Virus record (IMG/VR): IMGVR_UViG_3300044858_002126 | Location: 1 to 38,898 of that record | Reading direction: 5' to 3' (one strand) | Source: a virus | DNA length: 38,898 nucleotides | Shown here: piece by piece, positions 31,404 through 36,058 of the stretch | Layout of the letters: each line of letters begins with the position of its first letter | Numbering within the stretch: position 1 is the stretch's first letter | The notes under the pieces: model-generated | The model's input: the letters and a program-made list of their open reading frames with translations, nothing else | What the model was told of the DNA's origin: nothing | The model's database searches: none | Made by a program: the position numbers and the translations under genes

Positions 31404-31736
31404 TTACACGGGGTCGATCACGAACGGCACCGACTCGCCGTTCACGCGCAGCGTACCCCTGATCCGGGCGCGCCGTTCGCGGGGAGGCGGTGGCGGCGGT
31501 TCCGGGGCGGCGGCAGGAGGCACGACGATCACGCGCTCCGCTGCCTGTCGCTCCTCGCGCACCTGCACGGGGTCCCACGGTGGGCTGTAGCCGGGGAAGC
31601 GATGCCACCCCGACCCGACCCACCCGTTCGCCGTCCGCACTGCGGAGCCGCCGTCCCACACGAACCCGCCCGGAATCTCTAGGAGCATGTCGCCGTGCGC
31701 CGACGCGCACAGGAACAGGGGGATGAGGTATCTCAC
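31404..31736 (-). CDS. Secreted Pro-rich protein, 110 aa
   Basis: Starts at 31736 with MRYLIPLFLCASAHGDMLLE. Residues 1-14 look like a signal peptide with a cleavage site near Ala/Gly. An aromatic region follows (GGFVWDGG, GWHRFPGYSPPWDP), then a Pro run (PAAAPEPPPPPPRERRAR) and a short strand-rich end. It may act in the envelope. The last gene of the leftward operon, overlapping the next by four bases; it lacks the standard leader. Function unknown. Confidence 0.6.
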   Translation of the reverse strand: MRYLIPLFLCASAHGDMLLEIPGGFVWDGGSAVRTANGWVGSGWHRFPGYSPPWDPVQVREERQAAERVIVVPPAAAPEPPPPPPRERRARIRGTLRVNGESVPFVIDPV

Positions 31737-31969
31737 ATCTCCACCTCCGTATTCCCGTGAACGTCGCGGAAGGTTGCCTCCGCCTGTTCGTATGCGTCGG
31801 CTGCTCGCATGTACGAGGCTTCGTCATCGGGGTCGGCGCGGAACAGTTCGTACGCCGCATGGCGCAGGGCGTTCGATGCCGACGAGTCGATGAACTGCGT
31901 CAGCACGACGGGGGTGATGCGTGGATTCTTGAGCCAGTCGGTCACGGTCATCGTCTTCAGGTCGCGCAT
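31733..31969 (-). CDS. Small helical protein, 78 aa
   Basis: Starts at 31969 with MRDLKTMTVTDWLKNPRITP. Helical and acidic (SASNALRHAAYELFRADPDD), without Cys. The leader is a degenerate form of the shared one (AACTGAAGGAGACACC before ATG). It overlaps the secreted protein gene. Function unknown. Confidence 0.6.
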   Translation of the reverse strand: MRDLKTMTVTDWLKNPRITPVVLTQFIDSSASNALRHAAYELFRADPDDEASYMRAADAYEQAEATFRDVHGNTEVEM

Positions 31970-31979
31970 GGTGTCTCCT

Positions 31980-32408
31980 TCAGTTGGTGAGGTTATTCGC
32001 GTTCATGAACGCACGGTGCGCATCGCCTGATTCGTCGCTCATGGTCATCTTCTCGATGATGCACCCGGTAAGCATGTGTCCGACATGGACGAGGTGAAAC
32101 GGGATTCCCGTCTCTCCCCGCAGGATGGCGGATATCCCGTCTCGCACCGTCTCGATGAGCAGGTCGTTGTCGTACTCGTCGGGATGCTCGACCGCGACTA
32201 GATCACGCGCAACGATAACGGCACGGGCAACGGAGCGGGCGAGGGATGCGCCGATGCACCCGGTCGAGTCGGAATCGTTGAACGTGACGGTGACTCCCGC
32301 GTTCGGCGCGTTCGGGTCGGTCACGGTCATCGTCCCGTCCCTCTTGATGCTGACGAGCAGCCGGATGTTGGTGTCGGTCGTGAGGTCGATGTAGGTGGTG
32401 TCGTACAT
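31980..32408 (-). CDS. Unknown protein, 142 aa
   Basis: Starts at 32408 with MYDTTYIDLTTDTNIRLLVS. The N-terminal part is beta-rich with ordered Val/Ile/Asp strands; from about residue 58 there is a helix (SLARSVARAVIVARDLVAVE), then a mixed C-terminal part. It follows the leader variant TAACCGGAGACTGCC, in which the upstream gene's stop is part of the motif. No family recognised. Confidence 0.6.
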   Translation of the reverse strand: MYDTTYIDLTTDTNIRLLVSIKRDGTMTVTDPNAPNAGVTVTFNDSDSTGCIGASLARSVARAVIVARDLVAVEHPDEYDNDLLIETVRDGISAILRGETGIPFHLVHVGHMLTGCIIEKMTMSDESGDAHRAFMNANNLTN

Positions 32409-32420
32409 GGCAGTCTCCGG

Positions 32421-32756
32421 TTAGGCGTTGTCGTGACGGGGGCAGTCGGAGTCTCCGCACTGGGATTCTCCGGGTTCGCAGTCGCGCCCGCAGTGCGGGC
32501 AGTCGCAGTCTTCAATCTCTTCCGCCGAAATGATCTCGTAATCCCCGAGCATTGGATTGTCAAAGACACCATCGGCGACCTCGCCCCATTCGATGGCGGC
32601 AAGTGACGGCGGAACACTTCCGCCCTGTGACGACATTTCTAGTTGGTGTTGCAGTTGTCCACTTGCATCGTCGGAATCCACGGCTTCGATCAGTGCCTCG
32701 GCCTGAAGTCGGACGGTTCGGATTACGATGACGCGGTGTAGTTTGTTGTGTGGCAT
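32421..32756 (-). CDS. Unknown protein with C-terminal Cys cluster, 111 aa
   Basis: Starts at 32756 with MPHNKLHRVIVIRTVRLQAE. The last ~30 residues contain CDCPHCGRDCEPGESQCGDS followed by DCPRH, suited to bind one or two zinc ions. The first half is a strand-helix region (VIVIRTVRLQAEALIEAVDS). It is the first gene after promoter 32802-32830. Protein or nucleic-acid binding is possible; no family is recognised. Confidence 0.6.
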   Translation of the reverse strand: MPHNKLHRVIVIRTVRLQAEALIEAVDSDDASGQLQHQLEMSSQGGSVPPSLAAIEWGEVADGVFDNPMLGDYEIISAEEIEDCDCPHCGRDCEPGESQCGDSDCPRHDNA

Positions 32757-32801
32757 GGCAGTGTCTCCAGTTGCGCCGGGGTTCCGGCTATGTGTGTGTG
32801 T

Positions 32802-32830
32802 AGCGTATCAACCAATCGGTGCGGTGTCAA
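32802..32830 (-). promoter_or_regulatory. Leftward sigma-70 promoter 2
   Basis: On the minus strand TTGACA (32830-32825), 17 bp, TACGCT (32807-32802), followed by ACACACACAC, a GCCGG-AACC-CCGGC hairpin and GCGCAACTGGAG before the ATG at 32756. It overlaps the 3' end of the upstream gene. Confidence 0.75.
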
Positions 32831-33110
32831 GCGATGCGCTTCCGAATACGGCGAGGTGGCGGTCGCGCTTCGCGTTCTCGTACCCGGTGATGACGGCGTG
32901 GATCAGGTCGTACAGGGCGGGCTTGCTGACGTACCCGGAGGTGACGGACTCGCATCCGCCCGATGGGTGTACGCGCTGAAGTTTCCAACCGCCGTATGCG
33001 CCTTGCAAGCAGTACGCGCCGGGTGTGTTCGGTTCGTGCGGCATCTCGGCGGTGTCATTGAGGCGGCGGACAGCGGCGTAAAGGTCGGACTCGGTGATTC
33101 GTCGGGGCAT
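32808..33110 (-). CDS. Unknown protein of a common phage family, 100 aa
   Basis: Start at 33110 after the shared leader: MPRRITESDLYAAVRRLNDT. A helix is followed by a strand region with LQGAYGGWKLQRVHPSGGCE and then YVSKPALYDLIHAVITGYEN. A similar layout (ITESDL...RLN, AYGG..L..V...GG, S...L...I.A...G) is found in many small hypothetical proteins of phages. No function is known. The -35/-10 of the next promoter lie within its 3' end. Confidence 0.65.
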   Translation of the reverse strand: MPRRITESDLYAAVRRLNDTAEMPHEPNTPGAYCLQGAYGGWKLQRVHPSGGCESVTSGYVSKPALYDLIHAVITGYENAKRDRHLAVFGSASLDTAPIG

Positions 33111-33138
33111 GGCAGTGTTCTCCAGTTGGTGGTGCGGG

Positions 33139-33369
33139 TCAGAGGCCGCAACGCGCGGCGCAGGAATCTTCGTACATCCGGTCGAGGTCGAACCCGCCAT
33201 CGGCGGGCGCGGCGGCGGCGACCAGTTCGTCCACCCGTGCGGGGTTCGCGGTCAGTACGCGCCGGGTAGTGCGGCACCACGCGATGCGGTCGCCGCGGCG
33301 GACGCGGGTGCCGTCCGCCGCCTTTCCGGGGTAGCGGGCGACGATGACGGTAACGGTGGGCAGGGTCAT
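33139..33369 (-). CDS. Unknown protein, 76 aa
   Basis: Start at 33369 after the leader AACTGGAGAACCTGCC: MTLPTVTVIVARYPGKAADG. Short beta-rich N-terminal part with a GDRIAWCRTTRR segment, then an Ala-rich helix and a Cys-containing end (EDSCAARCGL). No family recognised. The frame is open further upstream, but the leader fixes the start. Confidence 0.55.
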   Translation of the reverse strand: MTLPTVTVIVARYPGKAADGTRVRRGDRIAWCRTTRRVLTANPARVDELVAAAAPADGGFDLDRMYEDSCAARCGL

Positions 33370-33394
33370 GGCAGGTTCTCCAGTTGGGGTGCGG

Positions 33395-33682
33395 TCAGCG
33401 AGACAGTTCGGACAGTGCCAGTTCCTCGACGCGCCGATCCTCGTCGCGCCGCTGCATGGAGTTGGCGATGCGCTCCAGTGCAAGCGCAACGCGGGCGGGG
33501 TCGGGTTCAACGAACGGAACGCGGGTAGCCGCATCCTCGTACTCCATGTCGTCGTTGTGTTCCTCTTCCATGCGGTCGCAGATGTCGCTCACGGTCACGA
33601 TGAGGACGGCCATCGGCTCGTCGGGCGGCAGCATTCGGTCGAGGTCGGCGGTCAGTTCGGCACGGGTGCAGAATCGAATCAT
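33395..33682 (-). CDS. Unknown protein, 95 aa, MIRFC start
   Basis: Start at 33682: MIRFCTRAELTADLDRMLPP. Acidic and helical in the middle (SDICDRMEEEHNDDMEYEDA) and at the end (ALALERIANSMQRRDEDRRV). The first five residues MIRFC and their codons are identical to those of the gene starting at 35410, along with the leader, although the rest differs. Function unknown. Confidence 0.55.
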   Translation of the reverse strand: MIRFCTRAELTADLDRMLPPDEPMAVLIVTVSDICDRMEEEHNDDMEYEDAATRVPFVEPDPARVALALERIANSMQRRDEDRRVEELALSELSR

Positions 33683-33708
33683 GGCAGTCTCCAGTTTGGG
33701 GGTGCGGG

Positions 33709-34062
33709 TCAGCGGGTGATGCACTCGACGTAATCAGGTGCGAACGGGTCGAACACTTCCCACGCGTCCCCGGTCCATCGTGCATCGAGGTTCTGAATCA
33801 GTCCGGCATCTTGGTCGTAGCAGTAGAGGTCGAGCGTGAAACCCGGCGCGATGTCCTCGCTGATGTCGCGCAGTTCCGGCTGTAGGTCGATCAAGTCAGC
33901 ATCCTCATGCCACCGGGCGGAGTTGACGGTGAGCGCACCGCTCTCGTCCCGGCGCATCCCGGCTTCGATCACGGCGCTACGTTTGCCAAGCCAACTACGG
34001 GCGGCCCTGCGGACGGCGGCGGCATCGTGGCGGTCGAACTTTCGTACAGTCGTGGCAGTCAT
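33709..34062 (-). CDS. Unknown protein, 117 aa
   Basis: Start at 34062: MTATTVRKFDRHDAAAVRRA. A basic N-terminal helix (ARSWLGKRSAVIEAG) is followed by acidic and aromatic strand segments (GFTLDLYCYDQDAGLIQN, WEVFDPFAPDYVE). The shared leader precedes it. No family recognised. Confidence 0.55.
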   Translation of the reverse strand: MTATTVRKFDRHDAAAVRRAARSWLGKRSAVIEAGMRRDESGALTVNSARWHEDADLIDLQPELRDISEDIAPGFTLDLYCYDQDAGLIQNLDARWTGDAWEVFDPFAPDYVECITR

Positions 34063-34087
34063 GGCAGTTCTCCAGTTTGGGGTGCGG

Positions 34088-34282
34088 TTAGATCACGTTG
34101 TCCTGAACGCGGACGTTGTAGTCGCCCGCATCCATGCAATACTCCTGCATGAAGCACAGCGCATCGTCGTGCGAGTTGGTGCGGTACACCACGCGATCCT
34201 CGCCGTAGGTACTGCGGACGATTACCCAATAGGCGGCGCGGTTGTTGCGGGTACGGGGCTTGTCGCTGATGTAGTGCGGCAT
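34088..34282 (-). CDS. Unknown protein, 64 aa
   Basis: Start at 34282, the first gene after promoter 34332-34360: MPHYISDKPRTRNNRAAYWV. A strand-turn-strand N-terminal part (AAYWVIVRSTYGEDRVVYR) leads into an acidic, aromatic C-terminal end (DAGDYNVRVQDNVI). No family recognised. Confidence 0.55.
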   Translation of the reverse strand: MPHYISDKPRTRNNRAAYWVIVRSTYGEDRVVYRTNSHDDALCFMQEYCMDAGDYNVRVQDNVI

Positions 34283-34331
34283 GGCAGGTTCTCCAGTTGT
34301 TGCGCCGGGTTGTCCGGCTAGGTGTGCGTGT

Positions 34332-34360
34332 AGTGTATCGACAATTCGGGAAGGTGTCAA
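34332..34360 (-). promoter_or_regulatory. Leftward sigma-70 promoter 1
   Basis: TTGACA (34360-34355), 17 bp, TACACT (34337-34332) on the minus strand. Downstream come a run of CA steps, a GCCGG-ACAAC-CCGGC hairpin and GCGCAACAACTGGAG before ATG 34282. It closely resembles promoter 2. Confidence 0.8.
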
Positions 34361-34396
34361 GAGCAAATCCCGGAATATTTCCAAGAAAGTTGTAAG

Positions 34397-34642
34397 TCAC
34401 TGTTCTGTAAAGGTTTGCGGCAGTTCCGCCATCGCATCGGAAAGCGTCCGATAACGCGGTCCCATCCCTTCGTCGATCACCGCGTCCCGCATGGCATCGG
34501 GGTACGGGTGGCCGATGGCGGTGGCGAGGATGCGCGCCATCCCGTCCTCCGCTGCGGTCAGTTCGGCACGGGCGCGCATGATCCGGCGGTAGGTGCGGGC
34601 GTAGCGCGCTTCCAGTTGCGGCATGGTCGGTCGGCTTGGCAT
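34397..34642 (-). CDS. Unknown helical protein, 81 aa
   Basis: Start at 34642: MPSRPTMPQLEARYARTYRR. Basic helical N-terminal half (IMRARAELTAAEDGMARILA) and a mixed C-terminal half. The leader is the CTACCGGAGACTGCC variant, after a GGCAC-G-GTGCC palindrome. No family recognised. The end of this gene is followed by promoter 1. Confidence 0.55.
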   Translation of the reverse strand: MPSRPTMPQLEARYARTYRRIMRARAELTAAEDGMARILATAIGHPYPDAMRDAVIDEGMGPRYRTLSDAMAELPQTFTEQ

Positions 34643-34669
34643 GGCAGTCTCCGGTAGGTGGCGATGGGT

Positions 34670-34680
34670 GGCACGGTGCC
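34670..34680. promoter_or_regulatory. GGCACGGTGCC palindrome, copy 1
   Basis: GGCAC-G-GTGCC in the leader of the gene at 34642. An extended copy (GCGGCACGGTGCCGC) lies at 35434-35448, also in a leader. It may be an operator or RNA hairpin. Confidence 0.45.
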
Positions 34681-34733
34681 GCCCGTTCGCCCCCCGATGC
34701 AAGCGCACCGGGAGGACGACGGGGGGTACCGCG

Positions 34734-35114
34734 TTATTCGGCGGTCCCGTACTCCGCGCCCGTCACCGGGCAAGCGTCGGACGGGGGGTAGGGGGTGAAC
34801 GTCACCGCCGGGACGGGGCGCACTGGGGGCAGCGCGTCCGCCATCGGCGTAGCGGGGCCGTATGACTCATAACAGAATGGGTCCGCCATGTCGAACCGGG
34901 CGACGATGGACCCGGCACCGATGCGCCCGCCCGTATGGGGGTTGCCGACGCGCTCGACGGTCACGATGTCGCGCCCGTCTACGTTGCGGATGCTGACGCG
35001 CACCCCACCTTCGGCGGTCAGAACTTCGGCGGCGATGCCCGTGGAACGGTGGCCCCGTGCGGTGGCGATGGTGCGGCGGGCGGACGTTGGGATGCGGGCG
35101 TAGTAGTGGCTCAT
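34734..35114 (-). CDS. Unknown protein, 126 aa
   Basis: Start at 35114: MSHYYARIPTSARRTIATAR. The first two thirds are beta-rich (GIAAEVLTAEGGVRVSIRNV, GRDIVTVERVGNP), and the end is Pro-rich (PPVRPVPAVTFTPYPPSDAC). A strand pattern like that could be a small barrel. It follows the variant leader AACTGGAGCCATCGCC. No family recognised. A GGGGGGTAGGGGG tract lies within its 3' part. Confidence 0.55.
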   Translation of the reverse strand: MSHYYARIPTSARRTIATARGHRSTGIAAEVLTAEGGVRVSIRNVDGRDIVTVERVGNPHTGGRIGAGSIVARFDMADPFCYESYGPATPMADALPPVRPVPAVTFTPYPPSDACPVTGAEYGTAE

Positions 35115-35140
35115 GGCGATGGCTCCAGTTAGGGGTGCGG

Positions 35141-35410
35141 TTAGCGGGTGCGGGTGGACGGGGTGGCGGTGACGCGCTCGACCCGTGCGCCAGTTAGACC
35201 GGACGCAACGCGGGCGGCGGCGCGGTGGGACTTGAACCGGAACGCATGGGCGCGGGGGCCGTGTTCCGGGCCGGACTTGCGCGGGCAGGTGCCGTCGCGG
35301 TAGACGGTGCCGTCCGAATAGCGCAGGGCGTACCCGGGCGGGGCGACAACCGAATCCCCGGCGGGGAGGGTGACGATGTAGGCGGACGGTGGCGGGCAGA
35401 ATCGAATCAT
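35141..35410 (-). CDS. Unknown protein, 89 aa, MIRFC start
   Basis: Start at 35410: MIRFCPPPSAYIVTLPAGDS. A strand-rich, Gly/Pro-rich N-terminal half with GYALRYSDGTVYRDGT, then a basic helix (RAHAFRFKSHRAAARVASG) that could bind nucleic acid. It is the first gene of the leftward array. The leader CTACCGGAGACTGCC plus the first codons duplicate those at 33682. No family recognised. Confidence 0.55.
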   Translation of the reverse strand: MIRFCPPPSAYIVTLPAGDSVVAPPGYALRYSDGTVYRDGTCPRKSGPEHGPRAHAFRFKSHRAAARVASGLTGARVERVTATPSTRTR

Positions 35411-35551
35411 GGCAGTCTCCGGTAGGGGGTGAAGCGGCACGGTGCCGCAGATTGATGATACCCTACACTTCGGCGCAAGGGAAGGGGTTGCAAGAGACTA
35501 AATCGACGGATTTCCGCAAATTGCGCGTTTCCAGTTGGGAAAGTGTGCGGA
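35411..35551. promoter_or_regulatory. Divergent intergenic region between the array and the small terminase gene
   Basis: Contains the GCGGCACGGTGCCGC palindrome (35434-35448) and a CGCAA-A-TTGCG dyad (35515-35525). A leftward -10 TATCAT (35460-35455) has only a poor -35 (TTCCCT, 17 bp away). No convincing sigma-70 promoter is seen for the rightward late operon, which may depend on a phage activator or on readthrough. Confidence 0.4.
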
Positions 35552-36058
35552 GTGAGTGATGCGCCAACGGAGTACGGGACCAAATTGGGGGACTTGCAGC
35601 GGCGTTTCCTGCAAGAATGGGTGCGCATCGGATTCGTTGCAGCGTGCGATGCGGTGGGCATTTGCAGGGAAACGCCCGCCAAGTGGACGGAAGCCGATCC
35701 CGCGTTCGCATCGGAGCGTGAGCGGGTCGAGCAGGCCATCGCGGACGGGCATGAGGCGACGCTTGACCGCATCGCCGCCGGGATAGAACCGGGGAGCGCG
35801 GTGCAGTTGAAGGCGATTGAACTTCGGCTACGCGCCTTGCGGCCGCACCGCTACCGCGATTCGGCGCAGCGGGTGGAGTTGACCGGGGCTAACGGGGGCG
35901 CGGTGCGGGTCGAGGACGGGAACGCCTCCCGTGCGTTGGAGTTCCTTGCTCGCTACGCGGCTACAAGGCGCGTAGACGCGTCCGCCGCTTCCGGTGCGCT
36001 TCCACCCCCACCCGACGACGCGGACGCTTCTGTGGGAATCGTAGAGGCTCCGGCGTGA
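35552..36058 (+). CDS. Small terminase subunit (TerS-like)
   Basis: GTG 35552 with GGGA eleven bases upstream gives MSDAPTEYGTKLGDLQRRFL, 168 residues; GTG 35543 is an alternative start. The N-terminal region (LQRRFLQEWVRIGFVAACDA then VGICRETPAKW) is a helix-turn-helix with the sequence style of TerS DNA-binding domains. A central helical part (ASERERVEQAIADGHEATLD, LKAIELRLRALRPHRYRDS) should form the oligomerisation core, and the C terminus is acidic and Pro-rich. TerS recognises the packaging site and regulates the large subunit, encoded directly downstream with a GTGA overlap. Confidence 0.8.
   Translation: MSDAPTEYGTKLGDLQRRFLQEWVRIGFVAACDAVGICRETPAKWTEADPAFASERERVEQAIADGHEATLDRIAAGIEPGSAVQLKAIELRLRALRPHRYRDSAQRVELTGANGGAVRVEDGNASRALEFLARYAATRRVDASAASGALPPPPDDADASVGIVEAPA

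Larger units (their letters stand above)
31970..35431 (-). repeat. Repeated leader AACTGGAGA..CTGCC-ATG upstream of array genes
   Basis: On the minus strand the bases before each ATG follow the pattern stop-CCGCACCCC-(A)AACTGGAGA-(0-3 bases)-CTGCC-ATG. Copies precede starts 32756, 33110, 33369, 33682, 34062, 34282 and 35114; the variant (T)ACCGGAGACTGCC precedes 32408, 34642 and 35410; a degraded copy precedes 31969. GGAGA is the Shine-Dalgarno. Related leaders precede the plus-strand genes at 26214 and 27037. Confidence 0.85.
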
